NCBI RefSeq assembly: GCF_900087015.1 | Contig: NZ_FLKP01000002.1 | Span: 1,550,001-1,614,000, forward strand | Direction of reading: 5' to 3' | Length of the DNA: 64,000 nt | From: Christensenella timonensis | GTDB taxonomy: Bacteria; Bacillota; Clostridia; Christensenellales; Christensenellaceae | Shown here: positions 16,089 to 25,874 of the stretch, one piece after another | Position numbering within the stretch: position 1 is the first letter of the stretch | Layout: each line of letters opens with the position of its first letter | Position numbers and translations under genes: made by a program | Notes under the pieces: model-generated | Told to the model about the DNA's origin: nothing | What the model saw: only the letters and a program-made list of their open reading frames with translations | Database searches by the model: none

Positions 16089-17831
16089 ATGGTTTCATTG
16101 ACAATAGATGGCATTAAAGTGGAAGCGCCGGACAATACGTCCGTGCTTGACGCTGCCAGAAAAGCAAATATTGATATTCCGACGCTTTGTTATTTGAAAG
16201 GCGTAAATGCGATCGGCGCATGCCGTATCTGCCTTGTTGAGGTAGTAGGCAACCCGAACCTGCAGGCGGCTTGCGTGCTGCCCGTTTCGGAAGGCATGGA
16301 GGTGCTGACTTCGTCGGAAAAGGTATTGAAAGCAAGGAAGGTCAGCCTTGACCTGTTGCTTTCCAACCATGACCGCGAATGCCTGACCTGCGCGCGTAAC
16401 GGAAATTGTGAATTGCAGACGCTGGCGGAAGAATTCAACATGCGCACCATTCGCTATGAAGGCGAAAAGATCAAAAAAGACGTGGACGAGGAATCTGTGT
16501 CCGTCGTGCGCAATCCGAATAAATGCGTGATCTGTAAGCGCTGCGTCGCCGCTTGTGCAAAGCAGCAGGGCGTTGGCGTGATCAGCGCTACAAACCGTGG
16601 CTTTAAGACGATGATAGAGCCTGTATGGGGCAAATCCTTAGTGGACGTACCGTGTATCAATTGCGGACAATGCATCGTTTCATGCCCGGTGGGGGCGCTT
16701 ACGGAAAAAAGCGAGATCGACAATGTGTGGGCTGCGCTGCATAACCCCAATTTGCACGTTGTAGTACAGCCGGCTCCGGCGGTTCGCGTGGCGATCGGCG
16801 AGGAATTCGGTATGCCGATGGGCACGCGCGTAACGGGCAAGCTGGCCGCTGCGCTGCGTAAGATCGGTTTTGACAAAGTATTCGATACCGATTTCGGCGC
16901 AGACCTTACGATCATGGAAGAGGGGTACGAGTTTATCAACCGTGTGAAAAACGGCGGGACGCTGCCGATGATCACGTCCTGTTCGCCGGGATGGATCAAG
17001 TATGCGGAATATTTCTTCCCGGACATGCTGGATAACCTTTCCACATGTAAATCGCCCCACCAGATGCTGGGCGCGATCATCAAATCCTACTATGCGGAGC
17101 AGAACGGGATCGATCCGGCGAAGATCTTCACGGTTTCCGTCATGCCGTGTACGGCGAAAAAATATGAAAAAGACCGTGCGGGCGAGGCAGGCACAGGCTA
17201 CCAGGATGTCGACGCCGTGCTGACGACGCGTGAAATGGCGCAGATGATCAAGGAAGCGAATATCGATTTTGCCAACTTGCCGGACGAGGATTTTGACGAG
17301 GTGCTTGGGACTTCTACCGGCGCCGGCGTTATCTTCGGCGCAACGGGCGGCGTTATGGAAGCTGCGCTGCGTACCGTAGCGGAGGTACTGACGGGCGAAG
17401 AGCTCCAGAATGTTGATTTCTGTGATGTGCGCGGTATTTCCGGTATCAAGGAAGCGGAAGTAAAGATCGGCGACCTGGCGGTGAAAGTAGCGATCGCAAG
17501 CGGTACAGCCAATGCGAAGAAGCTTTTGGAAGCGGTTCGCCGCGGCGAAAAGGAATACCACTTCATCGAGATCATGGCTTGTCCGGGCGGCTGCGTGAAT
17601 GGCGGCGGACAGCCTATCGTATCGGCGCGTATCAAGAACGTGTTGGATCCGCGCGTAGTGCGGGCGCAGGGCCTGTACGACGAAGATTGCGATAAGCCAT
17701 TGCGGAAATCGCATGAAAACCCGGATATCCAGATGCTTTATAAGGATTTCTTAGGGGAGCCGAACAGCCATAAGGCGCATACGCTTTTGCACACGTTCTA
17801 TGAACAGAAGCCCAAATACAGGGAACAATAA
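16089..17831 (+). CDS. hndD: [FeFe]-hydrogenase catalytic subunit (HndD/HydA)
   Basis: 580 residues. Order: [2Fe-2S] domain (C34, C45, C48, C62), His-Cys3 [4Fe-4S] site (H94, C98, C101, C107), two [4Fe-4S] motifs (C146-C156, C189-C199), H-cluster domain, and a C-terminal small-subunit domain (about 515-575). H-cluster loops: L1 TSCSPGW (C298, S299), L2 MPCTAKKYE (C354), L3 IMACPGGCVNGGG (C498, C502). L1 has serine where the classical motif TSCCPxW has its second cysteine; see findings. With hndA-C it should form a soluble NAD(P)H- and ferredoxin-linked, probably electron-bifurcating hydrogenase that makes H2 during fermentation. Confidence 0.96.
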   Translation: MVSLTIDGIKVEAPDNTSVLDAARKANIDIPTLCYLKGVNAIGACRICLVEVVGNPNLQAACVLPVSEGMEVLTSSEKVLKARKVSLDLLLSNHDRECLTCARNGNCELQTLAEEFNMRTIRYEGEKIKKDVDEESVSVVRNPNKCVICKRCVAACAKQQGVGVISATNRGFKTMIEPVWGKSLVDVPCINCGQCIVSCPVGALTEKSEIDNVWAALHNPNLHVVVQPAPAVRVAIGEEFGMPMGTRVTGKLAAALRKIGFDKVFDTDFGADLTIMEEGYEFINRVKNGGTLPMITSCSPGWIKYAEYFFPDMLDNLSTCKSPHQMLGAIIKSYYAEQNGIDPAKIFTVSVMPCTAKKYEKDRAGEAGTGYQDVDAVLTTREMAQMIKEANIDFANLPDEDFDEVLGTSTGAGVIFGATGGVMEAALRTVAEVLTGEELQNVDFCDVRGISGIKEAEVKIGDLAVKVAIASGTANAKKLLEAVRRGEKEYHFIEIMACPGGCVNGGGQPIVSARIKNVLDPRVVRAQGLYDEDCDKPLRKSHENPDIQMLYKDFLGEPNSHKAHTLLHTFYEQKPKYREQ

Positions 17832-17836
17832 TCAGG

Positions 17837-17873
17837 AAAAACGAGGCGGTTGCTTATGGCAGCCGCCTTTTTC
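17837..17873 (+). terminator. Intrinsic terminator after hndD
   Basis: AGGCGGTTGC, loop TTATG, GCAGCCGCCT (one wobble pair), then T5. It closes the hydrogenase operon. Confidence 0.85.
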
Positions 17874-17892
17874 ATCTTCGGATAAAAGGATT

Positions 17893-17922
17893 TTGAGGCT
17901 GGCGTGTGTAATATTATATATA
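17893..17922 (+). promoter_or_regulatory. Candidate promoter of dnaG-rpoD
   Basis: TTGAGG, spacer of 18, TATATA; a 16-base spacing to an overlapping TATATA is also possible. It lies between the hydrogenase terminator and dnaG. Confidence 0.5.
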
Positions 17923-17947
17923 AGAAAGTTTTTACGAGGGGTTCTGA

Positions 17948-19723
17948 ATGCCTTATTTTTCGGAGGAATGGATACAGGAGTTACTGCAAAAAGTAAATCT
18001 TGTGGATTTGATCGGTGAATATGTGACATTGCAAAACAAGTCCGGCAGGTGGTGGGCTTGTTGTCCTTTTCATAACGAAAAAACGCCCAGTTTTTCTGTG
18101 ACGCCCGAAAAAGGCTTTTTCCATTGCTTTGGCTGCGGAAAGGGCGGTAATGCGATCCATTTTGTCATGGAACAGGAGAAGATGACCTTCCCGGAAGCGT
18201 GCCGCTACCTAGCGGATAAGGTCAAGCTGCCTGTGCCTGATATAAAAGATGATTCCAATTATGAAAAGCGTAAGCAGCAGCGGGAAAAGATCTTTGCCAT
18301 GAATAAAATCACGGCGCAGTTTTTCCATAAGTGCCTGTATGAACCGCAAGGCAAGGATGCCCTTGCATACCTGCATGGCAGGGGCCTTGACGACCGGATC
18401 ATCAAAATATTCGGGATGGGGTACGCGCCGGACAAGTGGGACAGCCTTTTAAACCTTCTGGGCAAGGAAGGCTTTACCAAGCAGGATATGCAGCTGGCAG
18501 GACTTGTAAAGATCAACGACGGAAAGTGCTACGATATGTTTCGTAACCGCGTCATGATGCCCATCATCAATACGTTTTCAAACGTGATCGGTTTTGGCGG
18601 CCGGGTGATGGACGACAGCTTGCCCAAATATTTGAATTCACCGGAAACGGCGGCTTTTAATAAGAGTAAGAACTTGTACAACCTGAACATGATCCGTAAG
18701 CAGAAAAACCTCAAGCGCCTGATTTTGGTGGAGGGGTATATGGACGTGATCGCGATGCATGCTTATGGGATCCCCGAATGTGTGGCTACGCTTGGGACAG
18801 CTCTCACGCAGGACCAGGCACGGCTTTTGAAACGTTATGTAAACAATGTGTACGTCTCTTATGATGGCGATGGCGCAGGTAAAAAAGCGACGCTGCGCGC
18901 ACTCGATATCCTCGCGCGTGAAGGGATCGAATCCCGTGTGGTCAGCATCCCCGGAGGGCAGGATCCGGATGAGTTTTTAAAGCAATATGGGAAAGACGGA
19001 TATATCAAGCTGATGAAAGCGTCGCTGCCGCTGATGGACTATAAATTCAGGGTGACGGCAGAGCAATATGATTTAAACGACAGTTACCAGAAAGAGAAGT
19101 TTGCAAAAGAATGTGTCCATCTCTTAAAAGGGGTTACCAGCGCGATGGTGCGGGAAAAGTATATGAAAAAGCTTTCCGAGCTGACCGGCTTTTCCGTCAA
19201 TGCGATCGCTCAGGACGCGGGCGCGCAGCAGGGACAGGAGATTTCCTGGAAACTGCCTGCGAGGGAGACGGAAACGGAGAGCGCCGACCTCAAGACAGAA
19301 AATTGCCTGATACGCCTGCTCGCGACCAATCCGCAGACCGCGCTCAAGCTGGATGGTAAGCTGGATGAAGGGGATTTCAGGCACCCGGCAAACAAAAAAA
19401 TATTTTCATATACTTTACTGTGTGCAAAAAAAGGGTTTTCGCCCACCAATGCCGAAATATTATCCGTACTGCAAAGTGAAGAGGATTTACGGCATGCGAC
19501 CGAGCTGTTCAGTATGCCGGAAGAGGTGCTGGGAGAACTAAAGAATTTTGACGACTTCTTTGACGATTGCGTGCACCGTATCCAGCTGGGCAGGCTGGAA
19601 GCGGATCTCAAAATCGCAAATGTGAAATATGAAAGCGAGACAGACCCGGAAGAAAAGAAGGCGCTGGTGACAAAGATCAGTGCGCTTACGAAAGAGATAC
19701 ATAAACTCAAGACCAGTTTTTAA
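17948..19723 (+). CDS. dnaG: DNA primase
   Basis: Synthesises RNA primers at the replication fork. 591 residues. The CHC2 zinc-binding domain is at the N-terminus (C39, H42, C60, C63; [11 protein letters not shown]), the TOPRIM domain is in the middle ([15 protein letters not shown] and YDGDGAG), and the DnaB-interacting helical region is C-terminal. It is followed after 25 bases by rpoD, the classical macromolecular-synthesis pairing, but without rpsU in front. Confidence 0.97.
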   Translation: MPYFSEEWIQELLQKVNLVDLIGEYVTLQNKSGRWWACCPFHNEKTPSFSVTPEKGFFHCFGCGKGGNAIHFVMEQEKMTFPEACRYLADKVKLPVPDIKDDSNYEKRKQQREKIFAMNKITAQFFHKCLYEPQGKDALAYLHGRGLDDRIIKIFGMGYAPDKWDSLLNLLGKEGFTKQDMQLAGLVKINDGKCYDMFRNRVMMPIINTFSNVIGFGGRVMDDSLPKYLNSPETAAFNKSKNLYNLNMIRKQKNLKRLILVEGYMDVIAMHAYGIPECVATLGTALTQDQARLLKRYVNNVYVSYDGDGAGKKATLRALDILAREGIESRVVSIPGGQDPDEFLKQYGKDGYIKLMKASLPLMDYKFRVTAEQYDLNDSYQKEKFAKECVHLLKGVTSAMVREKYMKKLSELTGFSVNAIAQDAGAQQGQEISWKLPARETETESADLKTENCLIRLLATNPQTALKLDGKLDEGDFRHPANKKIFSYTLLCAKKGFSPTNAEILSVLQSEEDLRHATELFSMPEEVLGELKNFDDFFDDCVHRIQLGRLEADLKIANVKYESETDPEEKKALVTKISALTKEIHKLKTSF

Positions 19724-19748
19724 AAATTATATAGTAGGTGAAGTTGAT

Positions 19749-20876
19749 TTGGCAGACAAAAAAGAAATCATAGCGTCGAATGACGTGACACAGGCACAGG
19801 CAAAACAGGCGGACGAGCGTATTGCAAAGATCGTCGAGATGGGCAAGGCGAAGGGCATGGTGAAATACCAGGACATCATGGGCTCTTTGGACGATGTGCA
19901 ATTACGCCCGGATCAGATCGAAAAGCTGTACGAAACGCTGGAAGAACAGAATATCGACGTTATAGACGAAGAAGTAGAAACGGAAAAAGAAACGGAAAAA
20001 GCGGAAGAGGAAGTCAGCGATTTTGATATTTCCATGCCGGAAAACATCAACATCGACGACCCAGTCCGTATGTATTTGAAAGAGATCGGCAAGGTTCCGC
20101 TGCTGTCGGCGGCAGAGGAAGTCGAGCTTGCAAAGCGCATGGGCGAGGGAGACCAGGAGGCGAAGCGCAAACTTGCGGAAGCCAACCTGCGCCTTGTTGT
20201 CAGCATTGCCAAGCGTTATGTCGGGCGCGGTATGCTTTTCCTCGATTTGATCCAGGAAGGGAACCTGGGATTGATCAAGGCTGTTGAAAAGTTTGATTAT
20301 GAAAAAGGGTATAAGTTCAGTACTTATGCGACATGGTGGATCAGGCAGGCGATCACGCGTGCCATTGCAGACCAGGCGCGGACGATCCGGATACCCGTGC
20401 ATATGGTGGAAACGATCAACAAGCTGATCCGTGTGTCCCGCCAGTTGTTGCAGCAGTATGGACGCGATCCGCTGCCGGAGGAATTGGCCAAGGAAATGGA
20501 CATTCCCGAAGAAAAAGTGAGGGAAATATTGAAGATCGCACAGGAGCCGGTGTCTTTGGAAACGCCGATCGGCGAAGAAGAAGACAGCCACCTCGGCGAT
20601 TTTATCCCGGATGACGATGCTCCCGCCCCGGCGGAGGCTGCGGCGTTTACTCTTTTAAAAGAACAATTGATCGACGTGCTCGATACCTTGACGCCGCGGG
20701 AAGAAAAGGTTTTGAAGCTTCGCTTCGGCCTGGAAGACGGCCGTGCGAGAACTTTGGAAGAAGTGGGTAAGGAATTCCAGGTGACGCGCGAGCGCATCAG
20801 GCAGATCGAGGCAAAGGCGCTTCGTAAACTGCGCCACCCCAGCAGAAGTAAAAAGCTGAGGGATTTTCTCGAATAG
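19749..20876 (+). CDS. rpoD: RNA polymerase primary sigma factor (sigma-70/SigA)
   Basis: Directs RNA polymerase to housekeeping promoters. 375 residues with a short region 1.1, an acidic stretch near residues 75-95, then sigma-70 regions 1.2 to 4. Region 2 has [20 protein letters not shown] and [10 protein letters not shown]; region 4 has [17 protein letters not shown] and the helix-turn-helix [18 protein letters not shown]. The start is a TTG at 19749, seven bases after AGGTGA. The open frame extends back into dnaG but has no suitable start with a ribosome binding site. Confidence 0.96.
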   Translation: MADKKEIIASNDVTQAQAKQADERIAKIVEMGKAKGMVKYQDIMGSLDDVQLRPDQIEKLYETLEEQNIDVIDEEVETEKETEKAEEEVSDFDISMPENINIDDPVRMYLKEIGKVPLLSAAEEVELAKRMGEGDQEAKRKLAEANLRLVVSIAKRYVGRGMLFLDLIQEGNLGLIKAVEKFDYEKGYKFSTYATWWIRQAITRAIADQARTIRIPVHMVETINKLIRVSRQLLQQYGRDPLPEELAKEMDIPEEKVREILKIAQEPVSLETPIGEEEDSHLGDFIPDDDAPAPAEAAAFTLLKEQLIDVLDTLTPREEKVLKLRFGLEDGRARTLEEVGKEFQVTRERIRQIEAKALRKLRHPSRSKKLRDFLE

Positions 20877-20888
20877 ATAACTGGATTT

Positions 20889-20929
20889 CAAAAATAGCAG
20901 CATGCCAAAAAGGGGTGCTGCTATTTTAT
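20889..20929 (+). terminator. Intrinsic terminator after rpoD
   Basis: AAAATAGCAGCA and its perfect complement (12 pairs) around a 13-base loop, ending in a T-rich run. Confidence 0.85.
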
Positions 20930-21009
20930 TGCGAAAGGGACAAACAGCATGCAAATAAGGCTGAAAAATGATATTATGGTAATGATATATGAAAAAGGAA
21001 GGTTGACGT

Positions 21010-21837
21010 ATGCCTGAATTGCCGGAAGTTGAAACCATAAGGCGTGTGCTTGCGCCGCAAATCAAAGGGCAAAAAATAATGGGGATCGGTATCGCCCATA
21101 AGCAGGTGATCGCGCATCCGTCTGCAGAATTATTTTGTGACCGGATCATAGGACAGGCTTTTAGTCATATGGAACGCCGTGGAAAGTTTTTGATTTTCTG
21201 TTTTGCCGGCGGAGACTCTATGGTCGTTCATTTGCGGATGACGGGTTCGTTGCTTGTCACGCCGCCGGAATATCCGCAGGAGAAGCATACGCATGTCGTG
21301 TTTTCGCTGGGGGATGGCAAAGAGCTCCGATACATCGACGCCAGAAGATTCGGCAGGCTTTGGCTGCTGGAAAAGGGGGAAGAGGACAACGTTACAGGAA
21401 TGGACAAACTGGGGCTGGAGCCTTTTGATGAGGCGCTGACTGCAGAATATCTGCGGGAACGTTTGTTAAAAAGAAAAAAACCGATCAAGGAATGCCTGCT
21501 CGATCAGAGTATAGTCTCTGGTATCGGCAATATTTATGGCGATGAAATTTTGTTTGCGGCAGGGATACATCCAGCGCGCCCCGCAGGAGACCTGACGATG
21601 TGTGAATATGAAAGATTGGTAAAACAAATACACGAAACGATGGAATATTTTATTGAGAAAAACGTTATCCCGGCGGAGGATTATTTGGCCGGGAAAGGTA
21701 AAACCTATCGTAACACCCCATATCTCAGGGTTTATGGGAAGGAAAAGAAGCCGTGCCCGATATGCGGGAGGGAGCTCCAAAAAATTGTACTTGCAGGAAG
21801 AAGCAGTGTCTTCTGTGCACATTGCCAAGATAAATAA
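21010..21837 (+). CDS. mutM: Formamidopyrimidine-DNA glycosylase (MutM/Fpg)
   Basis: Removes 8-oxoguanine and formamidopyrimidines and nicks the strand. 275 residues. The catalytic N-terminus is PELPEVETIRR (Pro2 nucleophile, Glu3). The H2TH region contains QSIVSGIGNIYGDEILF. The zinc finger near the C-terminus is CPICGRELQK...CAHCQ. GGAAGG precedes the ATG. Same-strand spacing suggests its own transcript, but no strong promoter was seen. Confidence 0.96.
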   Translation: MPELPEVETIRRVLAPQIKGQKIMGIGIAHKQVIAHPSAELFCDRIIGQAFSHMERRGKFLIFCFAGGDSMVVHLRMTGSLLVTPPEYPQEKHTHVVFSLGDGKELRYIDARRFGRLWLLEKGEEDNVTGMDKLGLEPFDEALTAEYLRERLLKRKKPIKECLLDQSIVSGIGNIYGDEILFAAGIHPARPAGDLTMCEYERLVKQIHETMEYFIEKNVIPAEDYLAGKGKTYRNTPYLRVYGKEKKPCPICGRELQKIVLAGRSSVFCAHCQDK

Positions 21838-21860
21838 AATCATAAAAGTCAGGTATTGTA

Positions 21861-21889
21861 TTGTGGCTAAAAATAAAATTTGCTATAAT
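21861..21889 (+). promoter_or_regulatory. Promoter of the Cache-GGDEF gene
   Basis: TTGTGG, 17-base spacer, TATAAT, with TGC in front of the -10 making it an extended -10. Among the best promoter matches in the window. Confidence 0.8.
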
Positions 21890-21939
21890 GATGTAGTAGA
21901 AGGTAACCATTGGATACATCTGAGGAAGAGTGGAAGGAA

Positions 21940-21970
21940 AGCCGGATTAAAGGAAACGGCTGTTTTTTAT
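21940..21970 (+). terminator. Terminator-like hairpin in the leader of the GGDEF gene
   Basis: AGCCG, 12-base loop, CGGCT, then GTTTTTT. It lies between the predicted promoter (21861-21889) and the start codon at 21987, so it may be an attenuator. The stem is only five pairs, so the call is tentative. Confidence 0.4.
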
Positions 21971-21986
21971 AACGCGGTGAAATAGA

Positions 21987-23933
21987 ATGAAAGAGCGGAT
22001 TCTGCTAAAAACAAATTTATTGGTGTGTTTGGTTATTGTAGCCGGCTTCCTGATGACTGCAGTCCTTAGTTACCGGGCGAATTACAGTGCATCCATCGAA
22101 AATATAGAGCAGGTATCCGCCCTCACGTCGGAAGACATCTATTACCAGATCAACTCCATTCTGACAAAGCCGGTCAACATTTCCCTTACCATGGCAAACG
22201 ACAGTCTGCTCAAGGACTTCCTGATTGGGGAGAACTCCCATCTGGACGATCAGGAATATACGCAGACGCTTCAGGAATATTTGAATACCTATAAGGAAAA
22301 ATACCAATACGATTCGGTTTTTTTGGTTTCTGCCGCTACGAGCAGGTATTATAATTTCAATGGACTGGATCGGGTGCTTGAGCAAGGTGACCCTGAAAAT
22401 TTCTGGTATTATGACGGGATGCTGAAATCCGCGGAAGAATGTAGTATGAATGTGGACAATGACGAAGTGGACGGCGCGCAAAACGCCATCACCGTCTTTG
22501 TGAACTGCAAAATAAAGGACGACGGCGGAAGCCTGCTGGGCGTCGTCGGTGTGGGGGTTCGGCTTACGACACTGCAGGATATCTTGCAAACCTACCAGGA
22601 TGATTTCAATATGAGTGCTTACCTGATCGACAGCACGGGAATAATCGAGGTTTCTCCTGACTATTCCGGATATGAGCAGGTCAATTTGTTTGAAATAGGC
22701 TGTGACGAACAAGGGCAAAAGCAGCAGATATTGAGCTGGAAGGAAGAAGGATCCGCCCTTAGCTTTTGGAATTCAGGACAAGGTGGACAGGAGCAGGAAT
22801 ATATTGTCGCACGCTATCTGCCGGAGCTTCAGTGGCATTTGGTGGTGGAGCGGGATACGGGCGCATTGATAGAAAGCCTGAACAAACAGTTAGCCATCAC
22901 GGTAGCGATCATCATAGTGATCCTTGCCCTGATCTTGCTGTTGATCACCCGCGTGATCCGCAGATTCAATATGCGGGTCGTTCAATTAGCGAAATCCGTT
23001 GAACAGGAACGCCAGAGTATTTTTGAGAAAGCGACCGGACAGCTTTTTGAAGATATCTATGAGCTGGATATTACCCACAATCGTCCGGCCAACCGCGCTA
23101 CGGAGGAATACTTTGAAAAACTCGGCGCGCCTCCCGGAACCTTCTACGATAAGGCTCTACGCATTATCGCGGAAAAGCAGATCAAGGAAGAATTCCGTCA
23201 GGGGTACATTGATACTTTCCTGCCGGAAAAGGTGCTGCAAGCGTATGAACAAGGCAAGGAGAGCCTGCAGTATGAGTTCCAGATCACGCGTGACGGAAAA
23301 CATTATTACTGGATGCGCATCACTGCGCGGCTTGTAAAATGGGAATCGGACCAGACGCTTCATATGCTGGTCTATCGACAGAATATAGATGCAGAAAAGC
23401 GGCAGGAGCAGAAAATGCTTCAACTTGCCCAAACGGATGAAATGACAGGTTTGCTGACGAAAACAGCGACCCAACGCCGCATTGAAAGGATGCTGGCGGA
23501 CGAGCCGGGAGAATCCTTCGCCTTCTTTATCTTCGATATCGATCATTTTAAGCAGGCGAACGATTTATATGGACATATTTATGGCGATTCGGTGATTCAG
23601 GCGTTTGCAAAAACACTGCAGGAACATTTCCGCAACGGGGATATTGTCGGCAGGATCGGCGGCGACGAATTCGCGGCCTTTATGCAAATCAGGGAGTATG
23701 CGTTCGTGGAAAAGAAAGCGCGTGAATTGTGCGCTGCCCTTAGTCATACCCATACTTGGAACGGCACGGGCTGGCATGTATCAGCCAGCATTGGCATTGC
23801 GCTTGCGCCCCGTGACGGGGCTGATTTCGATACGCTTTACCGGCACGCGGATACCGCGCTATATGAGACAAAGAAGCGCAGCAGGGGTGGTTTTACGCTG
23901 TATCATGACGATATGGAAGAAGGGAAACACTGA
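21987..23933 (+). CDS. Membrane diguanylate cyclase with extracellular Cache-like sensor
   Basis: 648 residues. A membrane helix near residues 9-29, an extracellular region (about 35-295) with dCache-like character, a second membrane helix (about 300-323), a PAS-like segment (about 345-475) and a GGDEF domain (about 480-640). The active-site motif GGDEF is at residues 558-562, and RNGD five residues before it is an intact RxxD inhibitory I-site. It should make c-di-GMP in response to an external ligand, with product inhibition. No EAL or HD-GYP domain is present. It sits alone between housekeeping genes, with its own promoter. Confidence 0.9.
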   Translation: MKERILLKTNLLVCLVIVAGFLMTAVLSYRANYSASIENIEQVSALTSEDIYYQINSILTKPVNISLTMANDSLLKDFLIGENSHLDDQEYTQTLQEYLNTYKEKYQYDSVFLVSAATSRYYNFNGLDRVLEQGDPENFWYYDGMLKSAEECSMNVDNDEVDGAQNAITVFVNCKIKDDGGSLLGVVGVGVRLTTLQDILQTYQDDFNMSAYLIDSTGIIEVSPDYSGYEQVNLFEIGCDEQGQKQQILSWKEEGSALSFWNSGQGGQEQEYIVARYLPELQWHLVVERDTGALIESLNKQLAITVAIIIVILALILLLITRVIRRFNMRVVQLAKSVEQERQSIFEKATGQLFEDIYELDITHNRPANRATEEYFEKLGAPPGTFYDKALRIIAEKQIKEEFRQGYIDTFLPEKVLQAYEQGKESLQYEFQITRDGKHYYWMRITARLVKWESDQTLHMLVYRQNIDAEKRQEQKMLQLAQTDEMTGLLTKTATQRRIERMLADEPGESFAFFIFDIDHFKQANDLYGHIYGDSVIQAFAKTLQEHFRNGDIVGRIGGDEFAAFMQIREYAFVEKKARELCAALSHTHTWNGTGWHVSASIGIALAPRDGADFDTLYRHADTALYETKKRSRGGFTLYHDDMEEGKH

Positions 23934-23961
23934 CGAAACAAGATGAGAAAGTAAAATCATG

Positions 23962-23990
23962 TTGAAAGGAAAATAGCAATTTGATATAAT
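23962..23990 (+). promoter_or_regulatory. Promoter of trmK
   Basis: TTGAAA, 17-base spacer, TATAAT: a near-consensus sigma-A promoter. The transcript would begin near 23997. Confidence 0.85.
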
Positions 23991-24036
23991 AGCACAAACA
24001 AAGCAATAGATAGAAATCAAGTACTGGAGATATGGT

Positions 24037-24058
24037 CAAGGCGGCGCATGCCGCCTTG
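24037..24058 (+). promoter_or_regulatory. GC-rich hairpin in the trmK leader
   Basis: CAAGGCGGC, loop GCAT, GCCGCCTTG: nine perfect pairs. It ends 14 bases before the trmK ATG and has no T run, so it may affect translation or mRNA stability. Confidence 0.55.
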
Positions 24059-24072
24059 TCTGGTTTAAGGTT

Positions 24073-24765
24073 ATGAAAGAGAAACTGTCGCAGCGGATGC
24101 GCGCGATCATTGAGATGGCTGGCAAAGGGAAAACGGCAGCTGATATTGGCTGTGACCACGGCATGGTTGCACAGGCCCTGATCCGGGAGGGGTTGGCAGA
24201 CCGGGTGATCGCCTGCGATATCAGCGAAAAATCGCTGCAAAAAACGATCGACCTTGCGCGGCAAAACGGTTGGAGCGATCAACTGGATGCCCGCTGTGGG
24301 GACGGCCTATCCCGCCTTACCGAGGACGAAGCGGATGTGATCATCATTGCGGGTATGGGCGGCTTATTGATCCGGCAAATCCTTGCGCAAAATATCAGGG
24401 TGGCGCAATCTGCAAAAAAACTGGTATTGGTTCCCCATGGCAGCGAATACGAGCTTCGGAGCTTTCTTTTCGGCAATGGTTTTACGATCGTGGATGAGGA
24501 TATCGTCAGGGAAGGCGATCATTATTATCAATTGATCTGCGCGGCAAAGGGAAGGGAATACTGTGGTGATGAATTACAGCTCATGTTTGGCAGGCGATTG
24601 CTTGAAAAAAATGAACCATTGTTCAGGCAATACCTCAAAAACAGGGATAGCGAATTCAAAAATATCATTGAAAATGCGCGGCAAGGTAAAAACACGGAAG
24701 CATACAGGAAAGAGCTCAGCGTTTTGCGTGAGAGGATCAGGGAGGTGCTTATATGCCGGAATTAA
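24073..24765 (+). CDS. trmK: tRNA (adenine-N1)-methyltransferase TrmK
   Basis: Methylates N1 of adenine 22 in tRNA using S-adenosylmethionine. 230 residues. The Rossmann SAM-binding motif is AADIGCDHGMVAQAL; the motif IIIAGMGGLLI is characteristic of the TrmK family. The C-terminal part is helical, consistent with the coiled-coil tail of the family. It overlaps the next gene by 13 bases, an arrangement with a Nif3 gene that is common in Firmicutes. Confidence 0.93.
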   Translation: MKEKLSQRMRAIIEMAGKGKTAADIGCDHGMVAQALIREGLADRVIACDISEKSLQKTIDLARQNGWSDQLDARCGDGLSRLTEDEADVIIIAGMGGLLIRQILAQNIRVAQSAKKLVLVPHGSEYELRSFLFGNGFTIVDEDIVREGDHYYQLICAAKGREYCGDELQLMFGRRLLEKNEPLFRQYLKNRDSEFKNIIENARQGKNTEAYRKELSVLRERIREVLICRN

Positions 24766-25862
24766 AAGAAATAGGAAAACTTCTGGAGCAGTTGTCGCCC
24801 ACGGAATATGCTTACGATTGGGACAACAGCGGTTTTAATGTAAAGCTGGACAATCAAGAAGTCAGAGGGATCATGGTATGCCTCGATGTAACAGGCGAAG
24901 TGATCGGCGAGGCGATAAAGAAGGATTGCAACCTGATCATTTCCCATCACCCCTTGCTGTTTCATGCGGTAAAATGCATCGATGCAGGTACCTACCAGGG
25001 GCAATGTTTAAGTGGCCTTATCAAGCACGGCATTTCCCTTTATTGCGCGCATACCAGTATGGATACGGCGCCGCAAGGCATCAACAGGTATCTGGCGGAT
25101 ATGCTTGGGCTTAGGAACCAGGAATATTTGGAAGAGACGAACGTCGGGCGTTATTTCGAGGTAGCGGTGCACGTACCCGAAAGCCATGTGGGCAAGATAA
25201 GGAGTGCAATGTCGAAGGCAGGCGCCGGAAATATTGGGGATTACAGCGAATGTACTTATAATATTGCAGGCAAAGGAACCTTTCGGCCAAACGATCAGGC
25301 AAACCCTTATATTGGCAGCAGCGGTAGTTTAGAAATCGTGGATGAAGTGCGCGTGAGCGCCGTATGTCCGGAATACCGGCTTGCGGCGGTTCTTAAGGAA
25401 ATACGCAACGTACACCCTTATGAGGAACCGGCCATCAGCGCACTTGTTGCTGCGGAGCCGAGGTCGGTAAATGCAGGATTGGGGATCGTAGGCGATCTGG
25501 AAGAAACGATGGCCGCTTCCGACGTAATCCTCAAAATCAAAGAGAAGCTGGATTTAGATTGTGTGCGGGCTGCGGGAGATTTAAGACGCAAGATCAGCAG
25601 GGCAGCAGTATGCGGCGGCGCTGCGGGAGATATGGAAGGACTCGCCAAAGAAAAAGGCGCGCAGCTTTACCTGACAGGCGAAATCAAGCATAATTTTTAT
25701 ATGGAAGCGCAGGACATGGTGCTTATAGAAGCAGGGCATTACGACACCGAAAAGTGCTTTTGCAAACTATATGCGGAAGGTTTACAAAAATTGCTTGATG
25801 ATGTAAACTATAATGTAGCTGTTTATATTGCGAGTTTACATAGACCGTATGTAAACATTTGA
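24753..25862 (+). CDS. Nif3-like dinuclear metal-centre protein (YqfO type)
   Basis: 369 residues. Nif3/DUF34 halves flank an inserted PII-like domain (about residues 125-230, with EVAVHVPESHV). Metal-ligand motifs include ISHHPLLFH near residue 69, HTSMD near residue 107 and the C-terminal EAGHYDTE. Members form hexamers; a role as GTP cyclohydrolase I type 2 has been suggested, but function is not settled. GGGAGG lies within trmK before the ATG. Confidence 0.9.
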   Translation: MPELKEIGKLLEQLSPTEYAYDWDNSGFNVKLDNQEVRGIMVCLDVTGEVIGEAIKKDCNLIISHHPLLFHAVKCIDAGTYQGQCLSGLIKHGISLYCAHTSMDTAPQGINRYLADMLGLRNQEYLEETNVGRYFEVAVHVPESHVGKIRSAMSKAGAGNIGDYSECTYNIAGKGTFRPNDQANPYIGSSGSLEIVDEVRVSAVCPEYRLAAVLKEIRNVHPYEEPAISALVAAEPRSVNAGLGIVGDLEETMAASDVILKIKEKLDLDCVRAAGDLRRKISRAAVCGGAAGDMEGLAKEKGAQLYLTGEIKHNFYMEAQDMVLIEAGHYDTEKCFCKLYAEGLQKLLDDVNYNVAVYIASLHRPYVNI

Positions 25863-25874
25863 GGAGGATTATTG

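Noticed and set aside
16680-17714. Open frame of 344 codons antisense to hndD
   Set aside because: Shadow of the hydrogenase codon pattern; no domain and no start signal.
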